The notes under the pieces: generated by a model | Databases searched by the model: none | Seen by the model: only the letters and a program-made list of their open reading frames with translations | Told to the model about the DNA's origin: nothing | Assembly: GCA_046155505.1 (NCBI GenBank) | Contig: JBJXFK010000144.1 | Location: 1-41,147 of the forward strand | Length of the DNA: 41,147 nt | Origin: JBJXFK01 sp046155505 | GTDB lineage: Bacteria > Planctomycetota > Phycisphaerae > UBA1845 > Fen-1342 | Direction: 5' to 3' | Shown: one piece after another, positions 8,501 to 17,089 of the stretch | Layout: every line of letters starts with the position of its first letter | How positions within the stretch are numbered: the stretch's first letter is position 1 | Program-made: the position numbers and the translations under genes

Positions 8501-11500
8501 AACGCCGTGTCAGCGACAGTCATTGCGCCGACCGCGTTCACGCCGCCCGCCGTCGCCCGCGCGAGTCGGCCATCGTCGTAGGTCAGTTCGATCTCTTGGA
8601 TTCGTCGTGGCGGGTGAGTTGCCACGGTTGCCGCGGTGTAGAACAGCGAATCGTTGACGAGCACTTCGCTCAAACGACCGAGCTCGTCGTAGTCGTATCG
8701 AATGCCCATCTTGCGCGCATCGACGCGGTGCGCAAGCTGCCCATCCGGGTAGTACGCGAAATCCACTCGCCGCACGTTGTCCGGCTGTCCGGTTGCGGGA
8801 TTCGGATAGAACACTGCACCAATAGCCGAGCGCGACTCGCTCACCTCATGCCACTGATCCGGATCGCCGGGATTCGCTCCTGCGATCCGATGAACCACGT
8901 CCGCGTTGTACTCAAACTGCGTGATCTGAACGTGATCGCCGCTGACATCCGACCACGGCACCTCTGCATACGTGTCGATATCGCCCGCGTCGCTGTCCAA
9001 CTTCGACAACACCGCCGCGACGCGCGTCAGGCGACCATGATCGTCATACTCATACGCCGTACGCCGCTGCTCGTTGGAGGGCGGGTTGTTACCGGCGATC
9101 GGCGGATCAGCGTTCTCGATCGTCAGCCGCACGCGACCGAAGCTGTCGAACTCGTTGCGCGTGATGCTGCCGTCGGGATGAAACACGACCGCCTGCCGCC
9201 CGGCTTCGTCGTAGTCAAAGCAGCTCACGATCGCCTGCGCGAGCGCGCCGCCAAACTCGCATCCGACGACCGCCGACGACGGATCGTTCGCCGTCGCCCG
9301 CGTCACGGGCGATGCCGTCGCGCTATACGCGGGCGGTGCCAGCGGATCGACCGAAACAAACCCGCCTGCGCTCGCCGTTCCGAACGACGCCGTCGCCTCG
9401 ACACGCCCGGCGATGTCGTACCAGGTGTAGTTGTAAGTCGCGACGCTGTTCGCCGGCGTGATCCCCGTCGGCGACGCCGCCGCGTCAGCCCTGCGCTCAC
9501 GCTGAATCGTCTGCACGACCCGATCATCGGCATCGAAGACGCTCTGCGTCTCTTCGACGACCACCTCGCCGCCCGCGGTTTTCGCCACCAGGCGCGTGAT
9601 CGCCGCCCGCCCCTTGCCGTCATATACCGTGCGGCGAATCGGCGAATTGGGGCTGATCACTTCGATCGCGCGGTCGGCGTGATCGTAGTAGGTGAACGTG
9701 CTGGTCCACTCGCCCGTGTCCGGCACATAGCTGCGCGACTCTTCGACCATGCCGCGCAGGTTGTAGATGCTCTCGCTGAATGCGATCAGCTTCAGCGGCT
9801 GACCCTGCGCCGCTGCCAGAATCGCCGAAGCGGTCGGCAATCCGAGCAGCGAAGAACTGCGCGGATCGACCGCTCCAAGATCGACCACTCCGCCGCCGCC
9901 GGTCGCATCGCGGGCGAACTCCGCTGAGAATCGCACGCGATCCAAATTGTCGAGCCAGGTCAACGTGTGTCGCTCGACAACCGCCGCAGCGCCGCTTGGC
10001 CCAGACCGATAGTGAACCGTCGACACCGGCCGCATGCGCCAGTCGTATCCCGTCTCGACCACCCAGCCGATGGCGTCCTCATTATTCGGCGGAATCGGCG
10101 GGTCGGCGTTGGGGTCAGGCTCTTCGTTGTATTGATTCGCAGGCTTGTTGCGGTAGCTGCGCACCTGCGCCAGCTCGCCGACGTCGTGAATGCCAGCGCC
10201 ATAGGCGCGCTTCTCGATGAGCACGAGGTCGTCGGGATAGGGCGGGTCGCTGTACGGGTCGCGCGGCGGAGCGCCCCAACGCGAGTGCGTGTCATCAGTT
10301 CCGCGATAGGTATGCGTGAGACGCCCGAGTCGATCGTACACGTTGCGTGTCATGGTTCCGTCGGGTGCGACGGTTCGAGCGGGCTGGCCGGACGAGTGAT
10401 ACAACATCGACGCCGACAGGTCGGCTCCGTCACCGCTGGCGCTAATCCCGACCACGCGCCCGTTGGCGTCGTACTTCGGTTTGATCTCAGCGATTTCATC
10501 CGCGGTGGTGATGTCGAACGGCTCGGGCGGCGCGTTCGGCAACACGCGGCGTGTGAGGCTCTTCTTCCATTCGGTCTGAAAACCGCTGAGCGACGTCACC
10601 TCAATTGGGCTGGCGATGTACGCCGAACCGCCGGCATGAGGGACGACGTCGCTGAACACCCACTGCTCGAGCCGCTCTTCGCTCGCCGGCGTCGCTCCGT
10701 CGTCGGAAATCGTTCTGTATTTGACGTGTTTCTCGCGCCCGTTCGGGAATTGCACTCGCTCGAGGCCGTACGGGGTGTTGTGCGTGTAGGTCGTTGTTTG
10801 GTTCAGCGGCGGCAATTCATGCACGCGCGCAAAACCAGGCGGCGCGCCGGCGGCGACATTCGAGTCGACGCTTGATTCCAAAATCCAGCCGAGCGCGCTG
10901 TCGAACTGCGTGCGGTCAAACGTGAACTCCATCGGGTTGTCGAGCGAATTGTGCTGCGGCACGCTCGCCAGTCCGCGATGCGTCTGGTTCCCGGCCTCGT
11001 CATAGACGACGACCTCCGCCGCGAAGGCGTCCGGACCGTCGTGCGTTCGCGAGGAGCCGCCGCGAATCGTCGTCTTGCGGCGTATCGGCGATTCTTCGTC
11101 GAGCGCGGCACCATTCGGTCCCTCGTAAAACGTCATCACATTTTCTTTGTTCGCGATGTCGCCGGGGGCGGGGTAGCGTGTCTCCGAGATGATCAGGTCG
11201 GATCGAACGGGATGCCGTTCGACTTCGTGAATCCAAATCGGTTCGCCATCCGTTCCTTTCTTCACGCCGCGACGGATCAGCTCGCCGCGCTCGCCGTCAG
11301 CGTCAGCCAGCGTGTCGTATTCGAAAACTTCGATGAGCCCTTGGTCGACTCCGACGCTTTGTTCGTTTGCCGTGGTCCAGCCGCGCGTTCGGAGCTCGAT
11401 TACGCGGCCCTTGTCGTCGTAAACGCGCTGTTCGTCGAGCGAGCCGGAGGCGAGGTCGAGGGATTGGTTGCCATCGGCATCGACCGCGACTTTCCAGGTG

Positions 11501-14148
11501 GTGTCGCTGAGAACGAATCCGCGCGGGTTCATCTGAACGACGCGGACGGAGCGGATGGGATCGTCCCAGCTCGACAACCAGTATCTGAAATCCGGCGCGC
11601 TGATGTCGGTGCGGTCGGTGTCGAGCTCTTCAATCAGCGTGATCCAGAGTGGCTCGTGCTGCGGAGGAATCATGAGCTGGCATTGCGCCGATGGTCCCGC
11701 CAAAAGCCGAAAGGGCGGGAAGTAGGCTGAGTCGCGTATCCATGGCGGGTTACCGATCGAACAGCTTTGGCCTAAGGTAGTCGATTCCGGACCGGGGGGC
11801 GACGCTAGGGTCGCGGGGCTTTGTACGAGGTACGTCAACCGGTAGAACGCTGCCGCATCACCGCGTCGGTCGATCACAACGCGGCGACCGCGATTCGATG
11901 AGTAAGCGACGCGCTGATCATCAAGGCCGAACTGCCGAATTGCTGTGAGCGACGTTAGGGAATAGGCTGACGGAAGCAGTACTTCGTCGAGGTAGTAGTC
12001 CCGCATCCATGCACTACACAGTTCTCGAAGACGCCGATGCTGAACTTCGCCCTGCCCGATCGGCATGTACGGCGTGAGACCGTTCGATCCGGGTTTTGGT
12101 TCAGTGAAGATGGAGTTGACGTTGAATTCTGTTCGACCGTCAAGTCGGGCACCGTTCACAATCGCATCAATAGTGTCGTTGTCGAGGACTGCATCAAGGC
12201 AAGCGTTCATTCGCGATCGCTCAAAATTCTCACTCGTGTCATTGTCAAGGCCCTGCGCCCCCTGGTCCGGGCTATAGAAGTAGATGGTATTCCGCTCCTG
12301 CGGATTTGCACCCGGACCGTCGACCGTTCGAACGCGAACGCGAAGCAAATTCGGTGTGGGAAACTCTCGTGAATACTGTCCGCCGGACATGCCGTTTGGG
12401 CGCGCGAAAGTGCCCTGCACCGACTGTCCCTCAAAGTGCATTCGTTTGTAGTGCGAGTCGTGCGGTGCCTCGTCGTACCATTGCACATCCGGCTCTTCGT
12501 AAAAGTAGCGCACCTCGTGGGTCCAGTCGTCCGGAAGCGATCGCAGCAAGGTCGGGTCGGTCTCCGCCTCATACTCATCGAGTGAGTGAATCGGTGCCAT
12601 CGCCACGTTGAAGGAGTATTCAAAGTCACCTTGAGGGTAGTGAATTCGTTCCTCTTCCATACTGACAGCACCGGGAAGCGCGGGATTCGGGTAGAAGTAC
12701 CAAGGCGAAATCGTCACAGGCCCGAACGGCACCCCGTTGCCAAGCTCCGGCAAGTCACCTTGGTACACATGCACTGAATGTATGTGCTGCTGATAAGCCA
12801 TGTGCCAGAATTCAGGATGCACGCCGGACACGTTTTCTTGATTCCCGCAAATCGAGGCGGGTGCGAATGGCCGGTAGGTGTAGAGAATTGACCACGCCGC
12901 TGTTTGGCTCGCCGCCGGAAAGAGCTTCAGCCCAACCGGAGCACCTCGTTCATTGCAACGCTGACAACACTCGCGACAACATGTGGTGTCGAGGTTGTCG
13001 CAATCGATTTCCTCGTTCTGTGGCGACGTAAGCGGCGATCGATAGTAGAGCTGTACGCGGTTCCCGTTCCGATCGGTGATATGATCGAGGAACCCATAGT
13101 AGGGAACGCCTAAGCCGTTCGGCGGAAGCTCGTGCGCGCTGATTCGGCATTGGCCGTCTTCGAATATTGAAGAAGGGGGGCAATCCGGGTCGTCCCATTC
13201 GCCTACAAGATCGAACATCAGGTCGTTTTGGCGAATAAACGTGTAACGGAGTGCGCCACCGAGGACGCTGACAACGTACTCATCCCCGCTCACGGTGAGC
13301 GACGCGTCAAAATCGTCCGGTGCCTCGTAGACAGTCGCGCCAGTAGGCGTGTTGCGTTTCACAAATGGCACACAGTGGTGCGCATTCGGAATGAAATAGG
13401 ATACTCGCGTACCTTCCGGATAGGAGAGTTGTTCATACGCGGCATCAATTAGCAGCAAAGGGCTTGAACTGATCATCCAGCCTTGTCCAGCCCAGTCCCA
13501 GAACGCCGCTTCGCGTGTCCAAGAGGAATCTGTATCGTACTCAGCATCCTCAAGCACATACGGCCAAATGCGGTCGAAACTTGCGTCGCCGCTCGTTCGA
13601 ATGTGCCGAAAAACCGCGCCGCCAAACGGCAACTCGAAATCCGACACTTGGATTGCGGAACGTCCCGTTACGAGGTCCACAATCCCGCCCAGCGTTGCTC
13701 GTTCGGGAAATGACGACACGCGAACCTCATGCGCGTGCTCCGCGCTGAGAAGCGCATAGGACGACTGGGTCGGGTTCGTCGTTCGTGGTGGTAGCGCAGG
13801 CATTGCCGGACCGTGCCACTGCGCAAGATTGAGCGGGAACCCAGCCGGAACCCATTGTCGGCGAATCGCGCGAATGCGATCCTCCTCTGACGCGTTCGGA
13901 TCCGGCACAAAACCGTGGATACCACCTGTGCCATGCGGCCCACTGGTACACATTGATCGATTCGACCCGCAAGCCGCCGGCGGCGCTACGCTAAACCCCG
14001 GCACCGTTTTGTGCATCGAATCCGTGCCTTCGCCGTTGCACGAAAGGTCTCGCGACGGACACTCAACCTGCGCAGTCAGCGTCGGCACCAGCAGGAACAA
14101 AATCGCGAGCACAATACGGCGAACGTGGACAATGACTACGCTGGTCAC
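5566..14148 (-). CDS. Secreted Rhs/YD-repeat polymorphic toxin with HINT and WHH-type nuclease tip, 2860 aa
   Basis: GTG at 14148 follows GGAGG by 7 bases and opens a clear signal peptide (VRRIVLAILFLLVPTLTA), so this start is preferred over 50 further codons upstream. Order of parts: signal peptide; N-terminal region with DLVTGRSAIQVSDFELPFGG typical of secreted YD proteins; a very long YD-repeat shell (many YDxxGR and YxYDxxGN motifs); Rhs core ending NRWYEPRTGTWTTADP and LDAMGL (about residue 2504); a hydrophobic pretoxin stretch; a HINT domain (2614-2752); and a C-terminal tip (2753-2860). The HINT domain has the starting Cys (CLIANSVVLGT), TSLH of block B and a final VWLHN before Cys2753, so autoproteolysis is expected. 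The tip begins PRQWHHTVPQ and contains AQHKAIHGG and YNARWRAEL, resembling WHH/DUF2380-like members of the HNH/Endo VII nucleases. No PAAR or VgrG part is seen; export by Sec is inferred. The target cell and the exact nuclease family remain open. Confidence 0.93.
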   Translation of the reverse strand: MTSVVIVHVRRIVLAILFLLVPTLTAQVECPSRDLSCNGEGTDSMHKTVPGFSVAPPAACGSNRSMCTSGPHGTGGIHGFVPDPNASEEDRIRAIRRQWVPAGFPLNLAQWHGPAMPALPPRTTNPTQSSYALLSAEHAHEVRVSSFPERATLGGIVDLVTGRSAIQVSDFELPFGGAVFRHIRTSGDASFDRIWPYVLEDAEYDTDSSWTREAAFWDWAGQGWMISSSPLLLIDAAYEQLSYPEGTRVSYFIPNAHHCVPFVKRNTPTGATVYEAPDDFDASLTVSGDEYVVSVLGGALRYTFIRQNDLMFDLVGEWDDPDCPPSSIFEDGQCRISAHELPPNGLGVPYYGFLDHITDRNGNRVQLYYRSPLTSPQNEEIDCDNLDTTCCRECCQRCNERGAPVGLKLFPAASQTAAWSILYTYRPFAPASICGNQENVSGVHPEFWHMAYQQHIHSVHVYQGDLPELGNGVPFGPVTISPWYFYPNPALPGAVSMEEERIHYPQGDFEYSFNVAMAPIHSLDEYEAETDPTLLRSLPDDWTHEVRYFYEEPDVQWYDEAPHDSHYKRMHFEGQSVQGTFARPNGMSGGQYSREFPTPNLLRVRVRTVDGPGANPQERNTIYFYSPDQGAQGLDNDTSENFERSRMNACLDAVLDNDTIDAIVNGARLDGRTEFNVNSIFTEPKPGSNGLTPYMPIGQGEVQHRRLRELCSAWMRDYYLDEVLLPSAYSLTSLTAIRQFGLDDQRVAYSSNRGRRVVIDRRGDAAAFYRLTYLVQSPATLASPPGPESTTLGQSCSIGNPPWIRDSAYFPPFRLLAGPSAQCQLMIPPQHEPLWITLIEELDTDRTDISAPDFRYWLSSWDDPIRSVRVVQMNPRGFVLSDTTWKVAVDADGNQSLDLASGSLDEQRVYDDKGRVIELRTRGWTTANEQSVGVDQGLIEVFEYDTLADADGERGELIRRGVKKGTDGEPIWIHEVERHPVRSDLIISETRYPAPGDIANKENVMTFYEGPNGAALDEESPIRRKTTIRGGSSRTHDGPDAFAAEVVVYDEAGNQTHRGLASVPQHNSLDNPMEFTFDRTQFDSALGWILESSVDSNVAAGAPPGFARVHELPPLNQTTTYTHNTPYGLERVQFPNGREKHVKYRTISDDGATPASEERLEQWVFSDVVPHAGGSAYIASPIEVTSLSGFQTEWKKSLTRRVLPNAPPEPFDITTADEIAEIKPKYDANGRVVGISASGDGADLSASMLYHSSGQPARTVAPDGTMTRNVYDRLGRLTHTYRGTDDTHSRWGAPPRDPYSDPPYPDDLVLIEKRAYGAGIHDVGELAQVRSYRNKPANQYNEEPDPNADPPIPPNNEDAIGWVVETGYDWRMRPVSTVHYRSGPSGAAAVVERHTLTWLDNLDRVRFSAEFARDATGGGGVVDLGAVDPRSSSLLGLPTASAILAAAQGQPLKLIAFSESIYNLRGMVEESRSYVPDTGEWTSTFTYYDHADRAIEVISPNSPIRRTVYDGKGRAAITRLVAKTAGGEVVVEETQSVFDADDRVVQTIQRERRADAAASPTGITPANSVATYNYTWYDIAGRVEATASFGTASAGGFVSVDPLAPPAYSATASPVTRATANDPSSAVVGCEFGGALAQAIVSCFDYDEAGRQAVVFHPDGSITRNEFDSFGRVRLTIENADPPIAGNNPPSNEQRRTAYEYDDHGRLTRVAAVLSKLDSDAGDIDTYAEVPWSDVSGDHVQITQFEYNADVVHRIAGANPGDPDQWHEVSESRSAIGAVFYPNPATGQPDNVRRVDFAYYPDGQLAHRVDARKMGIRYDYDELGRLSEVLVNDSLFYTAATVATHPPRRIQEIELTYDDGRLARATAGGVNAVGAMTVADTAFAYDSIGNLLTEWQSIGALAVTSGPGANQSQRVDYAWDFADFDSGNYNRLSQIKYPKRRTTNIRRLVDIGYGSVGDADDALSRIASITDLNSGAWAGFTYAGDSRRVATAYSNGATQTTAGSGGYPGLDRFGRIADLHFQRPDGSTIHRYQYNYDKSGNRTHAKVTHLPVAASVDAGKRSWNYQYDALQRLVVADSGQMPTPGAAISNLWLEMDWALDSLGRWAGAGTSPGLTLQGDLDGDGQADTIERSHDSDAANRLNAIGFSESYTAGGGSAAAGTTLRTYDIVGNLIADADYLYQYDAWNRLIEVRVRDAFDPALFTELGQLPAVIPPGSEPGRIVCRYSYDALGRMVTRHTLIKGTEDDYRKEEYYYDGVRRIAEAVERPGVVYLAPLDPLDPNSALEGIEPPVEGLPFVGQLLVIVHDASWDQREYVYGPDYVDELWLQIERDGSRTFTLQDANYNVVALLDDGQRFSGNSLPTGSSSTAPPTVLAQYVYTPYGELLHLDLPVPAGAGPEDSPYLNRVGFQGLFYENFYADDTQASMIVEGRGLYHARNRWYEPRTGTWTTADPYMTGLTIPTGAGYHGSEPAITVDSLPSGFADGANLYLAFGGNPLNFLDAMGLIYDPFEDVDEFHNDLQGNRIANLGALVDGAHLGLSVGVQILSSFLPGAGIYDAYRSGEGLFSGEVGFWDYVELGATLAPGAGMVLSKAFGWARKIYAGKIGQVGGRAATCLIANSVVLGTMVSTPAGGVPIELVQPGDWVYSTHEIGPGERTIPRRVSEVVWGVVDCVVWIALEDGQTLGLTSLHPVWTADQHWVAAEELCAGQELIRVNGGGTRIVDTWVEYRRQPVFNLGVAGTYTYFAADVWLHNCPRQWHHTVPQQILKALDPRVAAALNRSKIQWKIPEAQHKAIHGGVGNGYRSSGGALNPRGGGYNARWRAELHAIGGPERATTAQILEIRNRVARDFGLIKPDAEFIR

Positions 14149-14215
14149 AATACACCCTCCAAAGTGCGCGATGCAGGCAGAAACGCACCGCTCGCAGTCA
14201 TGTTGACATGCCGAT

Positions 14216-14236
14216 GTTCTCGCGAGCAACGAGAAC
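14216..14236 (-). promoter_or_regulatory. Hairpin at the start of the toxin leader
   Basis: Perfect 7-bp inverted repeat GTTCTCG / CGAGAAC with a 7-base loop, about 70 bases before the toxin GTG and just downstream of the promoter candidate. It could be an RNA hairpin or a protein-binding site. Confidence 0.4.
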
Positions 14237-14243
14237 TCACTGA

Positions 14244-14271
14244 AGTATGCACGATGAATTTGCAAATGCAA
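14244..14271 (-). promoter_or_regulatory. Candidate promoter of the Rhs toxin gene
   Basis: On the minus strand TTGCAT (14271-14266), 16 bases, then CATACT (14249-14244). The -35 hexamer lies inside the palindrome at 14253-14277, so a protein bound there would block RNA polymerase. The leader would be about 90 bases long. The hexamers are imperfect. Confidence 0.45.
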
Positions 14272-14277
14272 ATCATC
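14253..14277. promoter_or_regulatory. Palindrome 1 (operator candidate)
   Basis: ATTTGC-AAAT-GCAAAT (14258-14273) flanked by GATG and CATC, which extend the dyad with one unpaired base. It overlaps the -35 of the candidate toxin promoter and shares its half-site with palindrome 2. Confidence 0.5.
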
Positions 14278-14338
14278 GCAGACATAAAGACGCAACATCG
14301 CGTTGAATTCGCGAACTCACGCGCGGTCACATGCAAGT

Positions 14339-14356
14339 AAATTTGCACGCAAATTT
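14339..14356. promoter_or_regulatory. Palindrome 2 (operator candidate)
   Basis: Perfect 8-bp inverted repeat AAATTTGC-AC-GCAAATTT, centred 82 bases upstream of palindrome 1 and carrying the same ATTTGC/GCAAAT core. The AT-rich dyad stands out in GC-rich DNA. Confidence 0.5.
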
Positions 14357-15027
14357 CCGCGACGCGGACAGCGCGAGCCACTGTCCGCAACACAAGTCCA
14401 TGCAATCGCGCGACTTGTCGATCCGGCAAACCGCACGCGCGCGGTTACCCCGCAATTCGGGCGTTCACCGGTAGTGCTTTGAAGTCGCTTTGCTGTCGAT
14501 GCGCCGACATGCGATGCGGGAAAGATCAGCCGGAATCGCGTGCGCCGTGCCGTCAACGGGCTTCACAGATCGTCGATCGTCGGACTGAACATCACTGGAT
14601 GTCCGCGCATTCAGGCTACCCGCTACCCTACCGTGCTCAGACTTCAGCCGTCAGCCGGCCCAGAAATCGTAAGCTCCGTGGCCAAGCAGCAGAGCCAAGC
14701 TGCCGCGCCGCATTTCGAGGGCTGGACCCTGGCCGATCCGGGCTTCAAAACGGTGCCGTCCATCCGCCAAGCGCGAAGTGATCGCTGTGCTCGCCCCGTC
14801 TGTCGGCCGGAGTCGCGCAGTCCAGCGAGACGTGTCAGGAATTCCTGAACTTGCGCAAGTCGTGCCTCCGATTCGCGTCGCGCTGCGCATGCCCGCGGCG
14901 CGCGCGGTGCACAGCACGCCGAGGCACGCACAAATTTGGCAAACGTAGCCACGTGCTCACCGAAACAAGACAAGCAGGGTTGCCAGGCTACAGACGCTAA
15001 TCACCGACCGAAAGAGTTCAACTGGCG
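14357..15027. other. Gap at the right end of the island
   Basis: About 670 bases with no recognised gene. The best open frame is on the minus strand at 14651-14917 (88 codons, ending with SLALLLGHGAYDFWAG); it matches nothing I know and has no clear ribosome site. Overlapping frames on both strands are similarly open, as expected for GC-rich non-coding DNA. I looked for integrase or transposase motifs and saw none. It may hold decayed mobile-element sequence. Confidence 0.4.
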
Positions 15028-15042
15028 TCCAGTCGCCCCGAT
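15028..15042. repeat. Right direct repeat (attR candidate)
   Basis: TCCAGTCGCCCCGAT, identical to the 3' end of tRNA-Pro at 3756-3770. The rest of the tRNA is not repeated; a short CTGG upstream resembles the other strand of the T-stem. Confidence 0.65.
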
Positions 15043-15114
15043 GTTCATGAACGATCGTTCGTCCGTGAGCGCTCGCGCAAATCGCATCCGTGGCCTCTCA
15101 CCGCTCTGATCGCC

Positions 15115-15642
15115 TTACCGCGCGACACTACGATAAAAATACGTCGTGCCGCACGGTCGGCCGTCCGGCATCACTGCATACCCCGGCACGTCGCCGACGC
15201 GTGTCCAGCCGAGCCGTGCGTAGAGCCGGGCTGCGTCGCCGCCCGATACCGCGTCGAGGACCAGCAGCGAGCGGCCGCACTCGGGCGCGAGGTTTTCCGC
15301 CGCGGTCATCAGCGCCGCACCGAGCCCGCGACGCCGGGCGCGGCGATGGACGAGCATCTTGCACAGATCCGCGCGGTGCGCCTGATTGTCGGGCATGTCC
15401 AAAATGAGCTGCACCGTTCCGCAGATGCCCTGATCGTCCGCTGCCACGAGCAGTGCCCGCTGACCAGCCGCAACGTCGGCGGCGACGCGTTCCCAAAACG
15501 CCGTCGCCCGCTCGCGCGTCAGCGACGCCATGAAGCCGACCGACGCCCCGCCGGCCACGCAGTCGAGCAGAACATCGGTCAACTCGGCCCGCGAGCGAAC
15601 GTCGATTTCGAGCAGACGGCGGATTTCAAGCGGCGGCGTCAT
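15115..15642 (-). CDS. GNAT family N-acetyltransferase, 175 aa
   Basis: Transfers an acyl group from acetyl-CoA to an amine; the substrate is unknown. The acetyl-CoA pyrophosphate loop is visible as RARRRGLGAALMTAAE at about residues 101-116 (R/Q-x-x-G-x-G at R103, G106, G108), preceded by the beta-4 strand DLCKMLVHR. The C-terminal strand and helix SLLVLDAVSGGDAARLYARLGWTRVG have the usual YxxxGW/F signature. The length is normal for one GNAT domain. ATG 15642 begins the natural N-terminus MTPPLEIRRLLEID; ten further codons upstream look non-coding. It stands alone just outside the right end of the island. Confidence 0.9.
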   Translation of the reverse strand: MTPPLEIRRLLEIDVRSRAELTDVLLDCVAGGASVGFMASLTRERATAFWERVAADVAAGQRALLVAADDQGICGTVQLILDMPDNQAHRADLCKMLVHRRARRRGLGAALMTAAENLAPECGRSLLVLDAVSGGDAARLYARLGWTRVGDVPGYAVMPDGRPCGTTYFYRSVAR

Positions 15643-16392
15643 TGGTAGGCCTTTCGCGCTTCCGCGCGGCAACCGGGTCGGGACGCATCAAAGCGAGGGA
15701 GTGTACGGGAAGGTTTGTGTGCGGCGAACGAGCCGGGTTGCTCGGCGGAAGTCGCGCTGGAATTCGCTCGATGGCGCACGATCTGGCTGTGGAGTTTGGC
15801 ACCGATCCGAGCGCGGTCGGGTCGACGGCTCGAAGATTCCAAATTCGTATTTCTGCGCGACATTTTGTTGACTACCTTCGGCAGATTGCGTGGGATAGAT
15901 GACATTATTGGACGATATTCGTATCGGACGTGAACTTTGGAATGTCGCGCAGCGGAACGGGGTGGGTGCGGGACAAGATGGGCCGAGATGGTCCTCACGC
16001 GTCGAGCATACGGAGCGCGCGGAATGGTGAGTCACAGAGTGCACGGAGAGCGCAGAGAAAAGAAGAGGTACTGCAATGGATTTCACGGATTTGAATAAGT
16101 GGCTGCGCGCGGAATGCGCGGGCGGCGAGGGATTCGACAGTATATGCAGGATGGGCAGGATGCAGAATCGGGGTATCCGCATCGTGGGCGTGGCTACGGA
16201 CTCCGGCTTCGCTCCGAGCGTGATGCGCGAGCGAGGATTTCTCGCGCTCGCACGCGACGACCTCGCTTGCGCGTCGGGCTCGGATTGGACGTGAAGCGGA
16301 CGCGCGGGCAAGACCTGTGGGCGCTCCCGACGCCGCCCCGTCAAATAAGATGATGTCGCGAGCGACGATGCATCGAGCTAACATTGTCGTCG
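15643..16392. other. Gap with degenerate repeats
   Basis: About 750 bases between divergent genes, without a convincing gene. At 16027-16064 there are CACAGAG/CACGGAGAG units related to element E but without a facing arm. They are followed by an ATTTCACGGATTTG piece near 16079 and GCAGGATGGGCAGGATGCAG near 16146. The open frames are repeat-like or Arg/Ser-rich. Promoters for the acetyltransferase and the sigma factor must lie here, but I cannot place them. Confidence 0.5.
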
Positions 16393-16998
16393 ATGGACCA
16401 CGACCCGCGAGTGCGAGCCGCGATCGACGGCGACACGGCCGCGATGGCCGAGTTGCTGCGCGAGCACGCCGCGACGCTGCGCGGACAATTGTCGATCGAC
16501 GCAAAATGGCAGAGCATTATCGACGTCGACGATGTACTGCAAGTCACGTATCTGGAAGCGTTTCTGCGCATCGGCTCGTTCGCCGACACCGGACCCGGGT
16601 CGCTGCTTGCATGGCTGCGACGGATCGCGGACAACAATCTGCGCGACGCGATCAAGGGGCTGCAACGCCTCAAACGACCGCCGCCGATGCGCCAAGCGGC
16701 GCGCGGCAGCGACGAAAGCGCGGTCGAATTGCTCGATCTGTTGGGCGTGACGACCACTTCGCCGAGCCGCGAATTGGCGACGACCGAGATGAAAACCGCA
16801 CTCGCCGGCGCGCTGGCAGCGTTGCCCGATGACTACGCGCGGGTGATTCGCCTGTACGACCTTGAGGGTCGCTCGATCGAGGAAACCGTCGCGAGCTGCG
16901 GTCGCTCGGCGGGGGCGGTACACATGCTGCGTGCACGGGCACACGCCCGGCTTCGCGAACTTTTGGGCGAGAATCCATTTTTGAGCGTCGGGTCGTGA
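16393..16998 (+). CDS. ECF-type RNA polymerase sigma factor, 201 aa
   Basis: Alternative sigma factor that directs RNA polymerase to a specific promoter set. Region 2 covers about residues 8-95 (IIDVDDVLQVTYLEAFLRIG, then LLAWLRRIADNNLRDAIKGL) and region 4 about 135-192 (LPDDYARVIRLYDLEGRSIE, then a helix-turn-helix ending HMLRARAHARLRELLG). The D-D-V-x-Q-x-T/V-x-x-E-A-F region 2.2 pattern is intact. This is the planctomycete type whose genes often stand next to Ser/Thr kinases, as here (91 bases before the kinase). ATG 16393 is used; a TTG three codons earlier is possible and no strong ribosome site is seen. No anti-sigma factor is adjacent, so the kinase is the likely regulator. Confidence 0.92.
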   Translation: MDHDPRVRAAIDGDTAAMAELLREHAATLRGQLSIDAKWQSIIDVDDVLQVTYLEAFLRIGSFADTGPGSLLAWLRRIADNNLRDAIKGLQRLKRPPPMRQAARGSDESAVELLDLLGVTTTSPSRELATTEMKTALAGALAALPDDYARVIRLYDLEGRSIEETVASCGRSAGAVHMLRARAHARLRELLGENPFLSVGS

Positions 16999-17089
16999 AT
17001 GTCGCCGACGGCTGTCGCTCGGCTTTGTGAAGCTGCAAACCCGCGATCCGGCAATTGGCCGCACGCGGGCTTTTCGTATGTGAGCGTGC

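Larger units (their letters stand above)
3756..15042. mobile_element. Putative tRNA-Pro genomic island with an Rhs toxin locus
   Basis: The interval is bounded by a 15-bp exact direct repeat (TCCAGTCGCCCCGAT), the left copy being the 3' end of tRNA-Pro. Inside are a giant Rhs toxin gene, its coupled candidate immunity gene and an orphan Rhs core fragment. Parts of it are visibly less GC-rich than the flanks: the row starting at 12121 is about 48% G+C, while rows in the kinase gene near 17300 are about 70%. I find no integrase or recombinase gene in it, so it would have to be decayed or moved by an enzyme acting in trans. The boundaries rest on the repeat alone. Confidence 0.6.

Noticed and set aside
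7750..9927. 725-codon open frame on the plus strand inside the Rhs gene
   Set aside because: It is antisense to the YD repeats; the Arg-rich, low-hydrophobic translation is the mirror of repeated GC-rich codons. No ribosome site and no domain.
14651..14917. 88-codon minus-strand frame as an integrase or transposase remnant
   Set aside because: No catalytic motif of tyrosine or serine recombinases or DDE transposases can be seen; left as part of the gap description.
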